From positions 16,168 to 80,167 of the forward strand of contig PLYR01000066.1 in the NCBI GenBank assembly GCA_003153435.1: DNA of 64,000 bases, in the 5' to 3' direction. The DNA comes from Bacteroidota bacterium. Lineage in GTDB: Bacteria > Bacteroidota > Bacteroidia > Palsa-965. Positions within the stretch are counted from its first letter, which is position 1; each line of letters opens with the position of its first letter. Made by a program: the position numbers and the translations under genes. Below, in pieces: positions 49,763 to 60,075 of the stretch. Under the pieces are notes generated by a model that was not told the DNA's origin, searched no databases, and was given only the letters and a program-made list of their open reading frames with translations.

Positions 49763-52700
49763 TCAATTCTTCAGAGCTTTAAAAATCATTTTATAATAAG
49801 TGCCATCCATTTCTATCTTCTCAATATACCCGTTTAGCTGATCTGCAAGAATTTTTACAAGTTCCAGGCCCAAGGTTTGATGAAACTGGTCATCAAACGG
49901 GTTACCATTATATCCTTTCCCGTTATCACCAATAATGAGCACAAAGCTGTTCATATCCGTAGCTGTATTAAGGCGAATTACAATTTCTCCTCTTTCCTGA
50001 CCCACAAAAGCATACTTAAGTGAGTTGGATATAATTTCATTGAGCAGCAGTCCAAGCGGGACAGTAGTATTCAGGTTAAGGAACTCTATTTTCAGGTCCA
50101 GTATCAGTGAAATCTTTTTATCGATATTGTAGGTTTTAATCATGCTCTGAACAAGCAACTGAATATAGTCTTTGATGTTTATCCTACCGAAATCCTCTGA
50201 ATTGTAAAGTTTTTCGTGGATCAATGCAATAGCCCTAATTCGGTTTTTACATTCTTCAAACACCTCGAGGGATTTTTTATCTTCTATGAAAGATGATTGA
50301 ATACTGATCAAACTGTTAATGACCTGTAGGTTGTTTTTTACCCGATGATGGATTTCTTTAAGCAGTACCTCTTTCTCTTCTTTTTGCCTCACGAGTTCTC
50401 CCGTTCTTAGGTTGATTACCTTTTCTAGTTCTTCTTTTTCTTCCTGCTGCTTTTGTTTTCTGAATTTGTTGTAGGTATATAATAAACCAGTCAGGGAACA
50501 GAGACATAATCCAATGAACCACCAGGTCTGCCAGTATGGTCGAGTGATGGTAAACGCGAATTCAGAGGGAATGTCATTCCACCCATCTCTCTTGTTAGCA
50601 GCTTTTACACTAAAGACATAGTGGCCCGGGGCAAGGTTAGAATAGGTTGCGAATGGAGTCTCAGTTTCAGGACTCCAATCGGGATCAAATCCACGGAGTT
50701 TAAAGCTGTATTTGATATTATCGGGAGATGTTTTGTTGATGGCCTTAAAGTCAAAAGTAAGGTGATTTTGGTCATGTGGTAGGGTAGGATTTAAAGGAAG
50801 AAAATCCCATGAACTGGTAGAGTCTGTGAACGTGCTCCAGTCTGTGAGTTCATAAAAGAGCCGGACCTTGGAGATATGAACTGAAGGAATTTCATCAAAA
50901 TCCCTTTCCTCCGTGGGGTTGTACCTGATTGCTCCCTTAATAGTACCAAACCAGAGATTGCCACTGTTATCTATACATGTTGAGCGGGAGTTACATTCAA
51001 CACCTCTAAAGCCTTCGGTCTTTCCAAAATTCCGAATTCGTTTAATTTGACCATTTGGATTTAGTTCAATTTTATCAACGCCTTTATTGCTCCCAACCCA
51101 GATGTTTCCATAATCATCCACATTCAAAAGGTAAATGGTTCCGGAGGAAAGTCCATCCACAGTTGAAATACTTGTAAATTTTTTTCCGTCATACCTCATC
51201 ACACATTGGTCTGTACCCATCCAGAGGGCACCGAATTTATCTTTCACCATACTTCCAATATATGCGTTGCAAATGCCTGATTCAGGGCCATAAACCTGGA
51301 TGAGACCTGTTGGCGAATATTTGTACACATCGATCCCTGTGCCAAACCAGATATTCCCCGCATTGTCTTCGCAGATCGAATAAACGTACGGGCTTTTAAG
51401 TCCCTCAGCAGCACCAATATGTTTCACCTTATTTTTATTGTCTATCTGGAAAGCGCCTTGTCCTCGGGTTCCAATCCATAAATTCCCATAGCTGTCTTCC
51501 GCAAAAACGGAAACATTGAGAGGAGTAGTATCTGAAGAGAGGGTAAAAGTTTTAAAAGCATGTCCATCAAAGCTGCGTATCCCTTTCGGTCCGCCTATCC
51601 AGAGAAGTCCGTTATGATCGCAATATATTGCCCTCACTCCGAATCCCTTCAGGAGAGGATTTGAAGAGTAAGAAACTGTTTTGTTCCCGTCATAGCTATA
51701 GAGCCCTTTTGAGGGAGTCCCAGCCCACATGGTCCCTGTATGATCTGAGCAGAGCGCAAAAATGTCACTTTCCTGAAACCCTTCCAGGTTTTCATAATAG
51801 CTGAAAGTCTGGTCCATAAACTTAACGAGGCCAGCCCCACTGGTTCCAATCCAGAAACACCCGATTCGGTCTTCAAAAATGCAGCGAATATTATTGGTTG
51901 GAAGTCCGCTTTTCTGGTCAAAGTGGTTGACTTGGCCTTTATAAAATTTGAAGATACCATTGTTAGTGGTTGTGACCCAGAATTGCCCTCTGCGGTCTAT
52001 GTGCAACGCAGAAATTGTTGAACCTGAAGGAATCAGTATCGTGTCCTGAACAACGGCCTTCAGATTTTCAAATTTTTCGGAGGCATGTGTATCGACATGG
52101 TATATCAATCCGTTTTCTTTGGCAAACCATAGATTTCCTTCATTATCTCCAGTTATGGAAAGGATGTTCCCTTTTCCGAGTATGGGATCTGTCCTGTAGT
52201 CGTGAAGAATTTGTCCTTTCAGCACGAAAACGCCTGCCTGGCTTCCCATCCAGATATTCCCAAGAAAGTCCTTATAAACGCAGGTTATGCTATTCTCTTT
52301 AAGTGTAGGGCTGTCTTCTGAAACGGTTCTAACTTTTTTACCATCATAGAGGGCAATATTCCCTCTGGAACATAACACCAGTTGATCTTGGTTATTAATA
52401 ATAAGTTGATTGATCGTTTCATCGGTGAGGAGGTCTTTCTGAGGAAAGGAGTTGAATTTTTTTCCATTATAGGAGCAGATACCTCCCCAAGTAGTGCTTA
52501 CCCAAACGTTTCCTTTTTTGTCTTCAGCCACTGAAGTAACCAGTTGCCCTGATAATCCGTCTTTTTGTTCAAAGGGATGAAATTCCTTGCCATCAAACTG
52601 GCAAACTCCGCCGCCAGTTGTTCCAAGCCACAGATACCCTCTGCTATCTTCGAGGATACATGAAATTTCAGATTGAGAGAGACCCTCGTCGAGTGAGTAA

Positions 52701-52807
52701 GTCTTGAAATTATAGATTTGGGCAAAACCGGAATTACAAGACAGGGCCATATAGAAGAGGGAAAACCTCAGGTACTTATATACGGATCTATGGGCTAATC
52801 GTCTCAC
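49763..52807 (-). CDS. Two-component regulator-propeller sensor histidine kinase (Y_Y_Y, HisKA_2-type)
   Basis: Many LWxGTxGxGxxxxDG propeller repeats, Y_Y_Y region YSFKLRGFDPDW, TM, LLKEIHHRVKNNLQVINSLISIQ and HATPase. Confidence 0.94.
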   Translation of the reverse strand: MRRLAHRSVYKYLRFSLFYMALSCNSGFAQIYNFKTYSLDEGLSQSEISCILEDSRGYLWLGTTGGGVCQFDGKEFHPFEQKDGLSGQLVTSVAEDKKGNVWVSTTWGGICSYNGKKFNSFPQKDLLTDETINQLIINNQDQLVLCSRGNIALYDGKKVRTVSEDSPTLKENSITCVYKDFLGNIWMGSQAGVFVLKGQILHDYRTDPILGKGNILSITGDNEGNLWFAKENGLIYHVDTHASEKFENLKAVVQDTILIPSGSTISALHIDRRGQFWVTTTNNGIFKFYKGQVNHFDQKSGLPTNNIRCIFEDRIGCFWIGTSGAGLVKFMDQTFSYYENLEGFQESDIFALCSDHTGTMWAGTPSKGLYSYDGNKTVSYSSNPLLKGFGVRAIYCDHNGLLWIGGPKGIRSFDGHAFKTFTLSSDTTPLNVSVFAEDSYGNLWIGTRGQGAFQIDNKNKVKHIGAAEGLKSPYVYSICEDNAGNIWFGTGIDVYKYSPTGLIQVYGPESGICNAYIGSMVKDKFGALWMGTDQCVMRYDGKKFTSISTVDGLSSGTIYLLNVDDYGNIWVGSNKGVDKIELNPNGQIKRIRNFGKTEGFRGVECNSRSTCIDNSGNLWFGTIKGAIRYNPTEERDFDEIPSVHISKVRLFYELTDWSTFTDSTSSWDFLPLNPTLPHDQNHLTFDFKAINKTSPDNIKYSFKLRGFDPDWSPETETPFATYSNLAPGHYVFSVKAANKRDGWNDIPSEFAFTITRPYWQTWWFIGLCLCSLTGLLYTYNKFRKQKQQEEKEELEKVINLRTGELVRQKEEKEVLLKEIHHRVKNNLQVINSLISIQSSFIEDKKSLEVFEECKNRIRAIALIHEKLYNSEDFGRINIKDYIQLLVQSMIKTYNIDKKISLILDLKIEFLNLNTTVPLGLLLNEIISNSLKYAFVGQERGEIVIRLNTATDMNSFVLIIGDNGKGYNGNPFDDQFHQTLGLELVKILADQLNGYIEKIEMDGTYYKMIFKALKN

Positions 52808-52838
52808 TTTAGAATGATATACTAAATTAAAAAAAAAG

Positions 52839-52867
52839 GAATCAGTAGCACTGATTCCTTTTTTTTA
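52839..52867 (-). terminator. Rho-independent (potentially bidirectional) terminator downstream of dnaA
   Basis: Perfect 9-bp stem GGAATCAGT-AGC-ACTGATTCC flanked by A and T tracts. Confidence 0.85.
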
Positions 52868-52882
52868 TCATTTTGATGACAA

Positions 52883-54313
52883 TTATTGAATGCTTAGCTT
52901 TTTATCCAACTCTTCGATATAGGCTTTGAATCGCTTATCGGTATCCATGAGGTTATTGACAGTCCTGCAAGCATGAAGCACAGTTGCGTGGTCTTTTCCT
53001 CCGCAATGCATGCCGATGGTAGCAAGAGAGGATTTTGTCATATTTTTTGCAAAGTACATGGCAATTTGTCTTGCCTGAACGACTTCACGTTTCCGTGTCT
53101 TTGATTTCAGTAGCTCAATGGGTAGATCGAAGTAATCGCAAACTACTTTCTGAATATAGTCAATGGAAACCTCTCTAGCTGTATTCTTGACAAATTTATC
53201 AATCATGCTCTTGGCAAGATCGAGCGTGATCGCCTTTTTATTCAAGGAAGCCTGAGCGAGTAATGAAATAAGAGCTCCTTCCAGTTCACGAATATTGGTT
53301 GTAATACTGTAAGCCAGGTATTCTACTACTTCCTTCGGAAGTTCGATCCCATCCGTATAAAGTTTCTTTTCAAGGATGGCAATCCTGGTTTCCAGACTTG
53401 GGGCCTGCAGGTCAGCACTTAGACCCCATTTGAACCTGGAGAGGAGGCGTTGTTCCATTCCCTGCATTTCAACCGGGGGTTTGTCTGCCGTAAGAACCAG
53501 TTGCTTTCCTGTTTGGTGAAGATGATTAAAGATGTGGAAGAAGACATCCTGAGTTTTATCTTTTCCGGCAAGGAACTGAACATCGTCAATGATCAGGACA
53601 TCGATCATCTGGTAGAAATGAATAAAATCGTTGGTGTTGTTATTCTTAACAGCATCGATGAATTGATGACAGAATTTTTCAGAAGAAAGGTAAAGAACTG
53701 TTTTTCCTGGGTAATTTCTTTTGATTTCAATTCCGATGGCATGAGCAAGGTGTGTTTTGCCGAGGCCGACCCCCCCATATATAAGAAGCGGATTGAAAGC
53801 AGTTCCTCCAGGTTTATTGGCTACTGCATATCCAGCAGAACGTGCAAGGCGGTTGCAATCACCTTCAACGAAATTTTCAAAGGAGTAATTGGGATTCAGT
53901 TGAGATTCAACATTAACTTTTTTAAGTCCCGGAATGATAAAGGGGTTCCGGATGGTATTCTTATTTAAATCGATCGGCATGGAAACCGACGGGTTTTTAA
54001 TATCCCTTGAATTGGATGTAGGTATCTTAACGGTATAAGGCTTTGTACTGTTATGGTTATTTTCCATAATAATACTGTATTCCAGTTTACCGTCTACACC
54101 GAGTTCTTTCCGGATGGTTTTTTTAAGCAGGGAGATATAATGCTCTTCGAGCCACTCATAAAAAAATTGACTGGGCACTTGAATCGTCAGAACGCTTGCT
54201 GATAATTTTACTGCTTTAATAGGTTCGAACCATGTTTTAAAACTCTGTGTGCTGACGTTGTCTCTGATGATTGATAAACAGTTATCCCAAATTTTTTCAT
54301 GCGATTTCTCCAA
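52883..54313 (-). CDS. dnaA: Chromosomal replication initiator protein DnaA
   Basis: YGGVGLGKTHLAHAIG, LIIDDVQFL, domain IV RKREVVQARQIAMYFAKNMTKSSLATIGMHCGGKDHATVLHA; TTG start at 54313 gives MEKSHEKIWDNCL. Confidence 0.97.
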   Translation of the reverse strand: MEKSHEKIWDNCLSIIRDNVSTQSFKTWFEPIKAVKLSASVLTIQVPSQFFYEWLEEHYISLLKKTIRKELGVDGKLEYSIIMENNHNSTKPYTVKIPTSNSRDIKNPSVSMPIDLNKNTIRNPFIIPGLKKVNVESQLNPNYSFENFVEGDCNRLARSAGYAVANKPGGTAFNPLLIYGGVGLGKTHLAHAIGIEIKRNYPGKTVLYLSSEKFCHQFIDAVKNNNTNDFIHFYQMIDVLIIDDVQFLAGKDKTQDVFFHIFNHLHQTGKQLVLTADKPPVEMQGMEQRLLSRFKWGLSADLQAPSLETRIAILEKKLYTDGIELPKEVVEYLAYSITTNIRELEGALISLLAQASLNKKAITLDLAKSMIDKFVKNTAREVSIDYIQKVVCDYFDLPIELLKSKTRKREVVQARQIAMYFAKNMTKSSLATIGMHCGGKDHATVLHACRTVNNLMDTDKRFKAYIEELDKKLSIQ

Positions 54314-54689
54314 TTTTGCTTTCAATGGTTTGGATTTATATGTTGTTACAAATGATTTTTTTCGAGTTGTAAATGTATGCAAATAAAAATACCGGACTCT
54401 AACTTTTGAACAAAAAAAAATTAAATTATTTTTCTTAAGCCCTTGACTTTTTAGATTATTTGATCTTTGCTTGTTATTTTTCTTTTTTGACCTTGGAAAT
54501 GAAACCCTTAATGAGCTGACTGAAACAGCTATACCCCTTTGCTTTCCTTGCAATATAAGCATTTTGGGAGGTTTCCACAAATTAAATCTGGCTAAAAAAA
54601 GAAAACAGCATTTTATTTTGGGTATTGGTTTTTGCCTATCTTCAAGAAAATTTTTTTCCAGGTTCTTCTTCTTTTATTATTTCCGAATT

Positions 54690-55094
54690 ATGGTTCAGAC
54701 TGAAATAGAGATCAGGGTCAGATATGGCGAAACCGACAGGATGGGTTATGTCTATTATGGGAATTATGCACAATATTTTGAAGTAGCCCGGGTAGAATGT
54801 TTAAGGTCGATGGGTGTAAGTTACCGTGAAATGGAGGAGGAAGGAATATTGTTACCTGTCTATACCTATTCTGTTAAATTTCTAAAGCCGGCATTCTATG
54901 ATGATCTGCTTTTCATTAAGACCTTGATTCGAAAAGTTTCAGGGGCCAGGATTTATTTTGAATTCGAGACCTTTAATGATAAAGCGGAGAAGTTGAATAC
55001 CGCAGAGGTTGTGCTCGTATTCTGTGATGCAAAGACCAGGGCCCCATGTGCAGTTCCTGAGAAGTTAATGGTCCTTCTCAATAAGTACTCCTGA
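54690..55094 (+). CDS. Acyl-CoA thioesterase, 4-hydroxybenzoyl-CoA thioesterase/YbgC type
   Basis: IEIRVRYGETDRMGYVYYGNYAQYFEVARVECLR; start at 54690. Confidence 0.93.
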   Translation: MVQTEIEIRVRYGETDRMGYVYYGNYAQYFEVARVECLRSMGVSYREMEEEGILLPVYTYSVKFLKPAFYDDLLFIKTLIRKVSGARIYFEFETFNDKAEKLNTAEVVLVFCDAKTRAPCAVPEKLMVLLNKYS

Positions 55095-55096
55095 AC

Positions 55097-55417
55097 TCAG
55101 GCAAGGGAGATAAGGGAATTGACACTCCAAGCCTCCGGTTTTTCCGAAAAAAGCACTTTTGTGAGCGCCCAGGTTTCTTGAAATAAGGAGGAAGTACGGT
55201 ATGCCTCCAGATGAGCTTCGGAGATCCACTTACTATAAGTAATGAAAATTTCCGGTCTTTCGGTATCCTGGAATAATTCGAGGTAGACACAACCATCGCA
55301 ATGCCTTATATTGTTCTTACGTTCCATGAAGATCTTCCGGAAGGTTTCAATCTTCTCCACATGGAAGGTCATCTTAACGATTCTGGTCAGGATGGAACTC
55401 GATCCGGATACTTTCAT
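55097..55417 (-). CDS. Antibiotic biosynthesis monooxygenase (ABM) family protein
   Basis: RIVKMTFHVEKIETFRKIF...CDGCVYLELFQDTERPEIFITYSKWISEAHLEAYRTSSLF; overlaps the next gene by 44 bp. Confidence 0.8.
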   Translation of the reverse strand: MKVSGSSSILTRIVKMTFHVEKIETFRKIFMERKNNIRHCDGCVYLELFQDTERPEIFITYSKWISEAHLEAYRTSSLFQETWALTKVLFSEKPEAWSVNSLISLA

Positions 55418-56162
55418 TCATGGTTTTTTTTAAGGATTTAACTGCATTGCCTTTGTTCTGTGCTATTTCCAGAAATCCGCTTGAATTAAAAAAGGCGAGC
55501 ATTTCCCCATCAGCCACATCAGAATATTTGCCTACAATCTTATCAATATTATAGCCTGCAATTTCAATCGTAAAATTTCTTCCCTTTCCGGTTTCTTTGA
55601 AAACAGACTGGGTAATATCCGTAACCAGGTTCCCGGCTGAATCAATGTATATAATATTTCCACGGATATTAAGTTCTCCGGGGGGCTGGTGAAGCCGGCT
55701 CCGCTCGGAGAGTTTCTCCTTCCTCTTACCCAGCATCTCCAAGGTTCCACCGCGTGCCAGATGGCATGCTGCCTTTACAAAAATATCCCGTGTTGGAAAA
55801 GTCAGGGAGTCGCTGTCTTGTCTTAAATTGAACTCTACAATAAGCTCAGGCTTTAAGGGAAAGACCAGGGAAAATAAACCATTGTCATTTCCAATAAAGT
55901 AATGTCCCTTATGAAGGATTCCTACATGAGGATGTTCAATACTGCTGATTGCATTTACAGCAACAATATGAATGGTTCCAGCCGGAAAGTGTGACCAGGT
56001 ATTTGAAAATATGTATGCTCCCTGCAGAATATCACAGGGGGGGATAAGGTGACTGATATCCACAATCTGCGCTTCGGGCAATTCTGAGAAGATAGACCCT
56101 TTGACTGTACCCACATAATGGTCCTTCAATCCGAAGTCAGAGGTGAGCGTTATGATTGGCAT
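55374..56162 (-). CDS. SAM hydroxide adenosyltransferase / DUF62-type (SAM-dependent chlorinase/fluorinase family)
   Basis: ITLTSDFGLKDHYVGTVKGSI, VVDISH-like IVDISHLIPPCDILQGAY, IDSAGNLVTDI. Confidence 0.9.
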   Translation of the reverse strand: MPIITLTSDFGLKDHYVGTVKGSIFSELPEAQIVDISHLIPPCDILQGAYIFSNTWSHFPAGTIHIVAVNAISSIEHPHVGILHKGHYFIGNDNGLFSLVFPLKPELIVEFNLRQDSDSLTFPTRDIFVKAACHLARGGTLEMLGKRKEKLSERSRLHQPPGELNIRGNIIYIDSAGNLVTDITQSVFKETGKGRNFTIEIAGYNIDKIVGKYSDVADGEMLAFFNSSGFLEIAQNKGNAVKSLKKTMNESIRIEFHPDQNR

Positions 56163-56257
56163 CAGAAGTAAAAATGTTGATAATTTTAATTCAGGTTAAG
56201 CGCTAAATTACGTTATTTTGTTGGAGTAAAATTAAGAATTTAGTAAAGCAAATCGCC

Positions 56258-57193
56258 TTGGCAGAACGAGTAATTGATATCCGATCGGTAGACCCCGTTG
56301 AGCTGTATGGAGTGAATGATGCGAAGCTTGAGCAGATTCGAAAATACTTCCCTAAGTTAAAATTGATTGCAAGAGGTCAGGCTATCCGCGTTAAAGGAGA
56401 TGAAAAGGAATTGCAACGATTTGAGAAAAGTCTTGATGCGTTCATCAGCCACCATTCCAGATATGGCACCCTTACAGAGTCTATCATTGACCGGATCATG
56501 AGCAAGGGAGAGGAGAAAGAAGAAGGACCTCAAAATAACGATATTATTGTCCACGGTAATGGTGGGTTGATTATTCGTGCGAGGACCGTGAATCAGGCCC
56601 GGCTTGTGGAGAGCTGCACCAAAAACGACATGATATTTGCCATAGGCCCTGCAGGTACGGGAAAAACCTATACTGCGGTAGCACTAGCAGTACGTGCACT
56701 AAAAAATAAAGAAGTAAGGAAAATTATTCTTACCCGGCCGGCAGTGGAAGCTGGCGAAAATCTGGGCTTTCTGCCAGGCGATATGAAAGAAAAGCTGGAT
56801 CCTTATCTCCAGCCCCTTTATGATGCCTTATATGATATGATCCAGCCGGAGAAACTGAATTATTATCTGGAGAATAGAATTGTGGAGATTGCTCCGCTTG
56901 CATTTATGCGCGGACGAACGCTTGACAATGCATTCGTAATCTTAGATGAGGCTCAGAATGCAACAGCCGCTCAGTTGAAAATGTTCCTGACCCGAATGGG
57001 CCCTTCAGCCAAATTTGTTATCACCGGAGACCTCACCCAGATTGATTTACCGAAGCAACAACCATCCGGACTCGAACCTGCCCTTTACAAAGTCAATGAA
57101 ATTGAAGGTGTGGAGGTAATCTATCTCGACGGAAATGATGTTCTCCGACACCGCCTTGTTAAACGAATAATTGAAGCCTACGATAAACCATGA
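56258..57193 (+). CDS. PhoH family ATPase
   Basis: [69 protein letters not shown] start. Confidence 0.96.
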   Translation: MAERVIDIRSVDPVELYGVNDAKLEQIRKYFPKLKLIARGQAIRVKGDEKELQRFEKSLDAFISHHSRYGTLTESIIDRIMSKGEEKEEGPQNNDIIVHGNGGLIIRARTVNQARLVESCTKNDMIFAIGPAGTGKTYTAVALAVRALKNKEVRKIILTRPAVEAGENLGFLPGDMKEKLDPYLQPLYDALYDMIQPEKLNYYLENRIVEIAPLAFMRGRTLDNAFVILDEAQNATAAQLKMFLTRMGPSAKFVITGDLTQIDLPKQQPSGLEPALYKVNEIEGVEVIYLDGNDVLRHRLVKRIIEAYDKP

Positions 57194-58149
57194 AAACAAC
57201 TATGAACAATGTATTAAAAGCTACGGCTTTTCAACTCCCAGGTCAGGTTTCCAGGTACCAGGGTAAAGTAAGGGATGTATATACGCTCTCCAACAAATTA
57301 CTTGTAATGGTAGCGACAGACCGGATTTCTGCTTTTGATGTCGTCCTGCCGGAAGGAATTCCTTACAAAGGGCAGGTCCTCAATCAGATTGCAGCTAAAT
57401 TTCTTGCCGCTACTTCCGACATTGTACCCAACTGGGTACTTGCTGTTCCAGACCCTGTAGTCACAGTAGGTAAAGCATGCGAGCCGTTTAAGGTTGAAAT
57501 GGTCATCAGAGGATATCTGAGCGGACATGCTGCAAGAGAATATGCTGCAGGAAAGCGGAAAATCTGTGGAGTATCTATGCCTGAAAACATGAAAGAAAAC
57601 GATCGTTTTCCGGAGCCACTCCTCACCCCAACCACAAAGGCCACTGAAGGACATGATGAAGATATCTCCAGGGAGGAGATCCTGGCTCAGGGCCTTGTTT
57701 CCAAAGCGGATTATGAAGCGATTGAAAAGTATACACGTGCTTTATTCAAGCGGGGCACTGAAATGGCGGCATCCCGGGGACTAATCTTAGTCGATACAAA
57801 ATACGAATTTGGCAAGGCGGATGGCAAGATATTTCTTATCGATGAAATTCATACTCCCGATTCTTCCAGGTATTTTTATCTGGAGGGCTATGAGGAACAT
57901 CAGCGAAAAGGGGAACCTCAAAAGCAGCTTTCAAAAGAATTCGTCAGGCAGTGGTTAATTGAAAACGGATTCCAGGGGAAGGAAGGACAAAAAGTTCCTG
58001 AAATGACCGAGAAGGTGATCAATGATATTTCTGAACGATACATTGAGCTGTTTGAACAGATCACAGGAGAAAAGTTCGTTAAATCAGATGCTTTGGATGC
58101 GATGGAAAGGGTAGAAAAGAATGTTCTTTCCTTTCTGACTTCCCTATAG
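57190..58149 (+). CDS. purC: Phosphoribosylaminoimidazolesuccinocarboxamide synthase
   Basis: [46 protein letters not shown]; 4-bp overlap with phoH. Confidence 0.97.
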   Translation: MKTTMNNVLKATAFQLPGQVSRYQGKVRDVYTLSNKLLVMVATDRISAFDVVLPEGIPYKGQVLNQIAAKFLAATSDIVPNWVLAVPDPVVTVGKACEPFKVEMVIRGYLSGHAAREYAAGKRKICGVSMPENMKENDRFPEPLLTPTTKATEGHDEDISREEILAQGLVSKADYEAIEKYTRALFKRGTEMAASRGLILVDTKYEFGKADGKIFLIDEIHTPDSSRYFYLEGYEEHQRKGEPQKQLSKEFVRQWLIENGFQGKEGQKVPEMTEKVINDISERYIELFEQITGEKFVKSDALDAMERVEKNVLSFLTSL

Positions 58150-58197
58150 ACTTGTCCTGATTATCCTTATCTTTCCTGTTCAAACCAAAGCCTGCGA

Positions 58198-60063
58198 ATG
58201 AGGAATTGTATAATCGGTCTTGTCTTTCTTTTATACTCTACCGCAGTCTTTGCACAAGGCAAGTACCTTATTACACTTGATCTGAATAATATCCTGAGCG
58301 ACAGGATCAAGGTTACGATAGTCCCACCCCGGCTGAATGACCGTGAAATACGGTATGTGATGCCTGCCTATATCCAGGGTTCTTATTTCCGGAAAGATTT
58401 TGGGCGTTTTATTTCCGACATGCTCGTGATTACCAAATCCGGCAATTCCCTGGACATCAAAAAAGACGGTGAAAATATATTCGTGATTAAAAATAAGAAT
58501 GCTGAAGAGATTGCCAAAATCGAATACTACATAAGTGATAGCTGGGACATGGAGAAGCCTATTCCCTCTATGACTGATGAGGAGTTTAACTATGTATTTC
58601 AGCCAGGGGGAACCAATATTACTGCCGGCCAGAATGTAGTTATCAATCATTATGGCTTTTTCGGATATATCGATGGATATAAGGATAATCCCTATGAGCT
58701 TCTTATTCAGAAACCAACTTCCTTCTATGGTTCTACAACGCTAAGCAGAAGAAAGGGGACCGCCACCAAGGATTACTTCGCTGCTGAAAACTACACCAAG
58801 CTGGTGGATAATCCGATTATGTACTGTGTACCTGATACAACCAGTTTTAATATCGACAGCACTCATATAAGCATTTCTGTTTATTCGGAAAACGGGAAAG
58901 TGAAAGCAAAAAACCTGACTTATTATCTGATCATGCTTTGCTCAGCTGTTCGGGACAATCTTGGTCACCTTCCTGTGAAGCAATATTCTTATATTATGTA
59001 TTTCGCAAATCCAAACAATCAATCCATAACGAAGTATGGAGGATTTGGAGGGATGGAACACAACTACTGTTCTTTTTATTTTCTTCCGGAGATAGCAAGA
59101 GCTGATAGCCTAGATGGGATACTCAAACAGTTTATTCCGCATAATTTCATGCATATCCTGACCCCTCTGAATATACACAGTGAAAAACTGGATGCTTTTG
59201 ATTACAAGCATGTGCCTCAATCCAAACATCTTTGGTTGTATGAAGGGGTTACTGAATATCTCTCCTATCTAGTGCAGGTTAAAGACTCCATTATGACGGA
59301 AGATGAGTTTATGGATATTTTCCATGAAAAAATGGATAGGGCGGTGACCTATCCGGATATTTCGCTCACGGAGATCAGTAAAAACCTCAACAAAAAGGCA
59401 AACCGGGATGCCTACATGAATATATTTGACAAAGGTGCTGTGACAGCCATGATGATGGATTCCCGCCTGATGGAACTCAGCAACGGGAAGATGGGCTTGA
59501 AGGATGTGCTTTTGAAACTATCTGAGAAATATGGACCTAACAGATCATTCATAGATGATTCCCTTTTTGATGAGATAGTGAAGATTTCCTATCCGGAGAT
59601 GAAAACATTTTTCGATGATTATCTTGTAGCCAACAAACCACTTCCTTACAGAGAATATTTCGGGAAGATGGGTTTGAATTATTATGCATCCAAAGTAGAT
59701 ACGGTGTGGTCTTTCGGCAAATTTAGCATGGCTATTGATCAGGTCAAGGATGAACTGGTGATTATCAAGGTAGAGCCTGGAAATCTTTTCGGATTACAGA
59801 AGGGAGATTTTCTCGTTGCTGTGAATGATATCCCGCTTACCCTGTATAACTTTGAATTGCTGATGATTCCGGTTTATAAGGCAAAGAATGGAGAAAAAGT
59901 AAAATTGGCTTATAACCGCGGGGCTACAAAGCTGGAGAAAGAAGCCTTGCCCCGCTGGATCGTTGAAAAGCGGACGAATGTGCTGACCACCAATGAAGCT
60001 GCCACAGATGAGCAAAAAGCGTTTCGAGAGCGCTTCCTGGGGCCCTCCAATACTAAAAACTGA
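58198..60063 (+). CDS. M61 glycyl-aminopeptidase-like protein with PDZ domain; zinc motif altered to HNFMH
   Basis: LKQFIPHNFMHILTPLNIHSEKLDAFDY...LWLYEGVTEYLSYL matches the M61 layout; C-terminal PDZ-like segment. Confidence 0.82.
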   Translation: MRNCIIGLVFLLYSTAVFAQGKYLITLDLNNILSDRIKVTIVPPRLNDREIRYVMPAYIQGSYFRKDFGRFISDMLVITKSGNSLDIKKDGENIFVIKNKNAEEIAKIEYYISDSWDMEKPIPSMTDEEFNYVFQPGGTNITAGQNVVINHYGFFGYIDGYKDNPYELLIQKPTSFYGSTTLSRRKGTATKDYFAAENYTKLVDNPIMYCVPDTTSFNIDSTHISISVYSENGKVKAKNLTYYLIMLCSAVRDNLGHLPVKQYSYIMYFANPNNQSITKYGGFGGMEHNYCSFYFLPEIARADSLDGILKQFIPHNFMHILTPLNIHSEKLDAFDYKHVPQSKHLWLYEGVTEYLSYLVQVKDSIMTEDEFMDIFHEKMDRAVTYPDISLTEISKNLNKKANRDAYMNIFDKGAVTAMMMDSRLMELSNGKMGLKDVLLKLSEKYGPNRSFIDDSLFDEIVKISYPEMKTFFDDYLVANKPLPYREYFGKMGLNYYASKVDTVWSFGKFSMAIDQVKDELVIIKVEPGNLFGLQKGDFLVAVNDIPLTLYNFELLMIPVYKAKNGEKVKLAYNRGATKLEKEALPRWIVEKRTNVLTTNEAATDEQKAFRERFLGPSNTKN

Positions 60064-60075
60064 TCCTGTTTTCCT

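Noticed and set aside
53450-53968. 172-aa plus-strand ORF
   Set aside because: Antisense to the dnaA AAA+ domain
54572-54580. TTTCCACAA as a DnaA box
   Set aside because: Imperfect and solitary; no cluster of TTATNCACA-type boxes in the region
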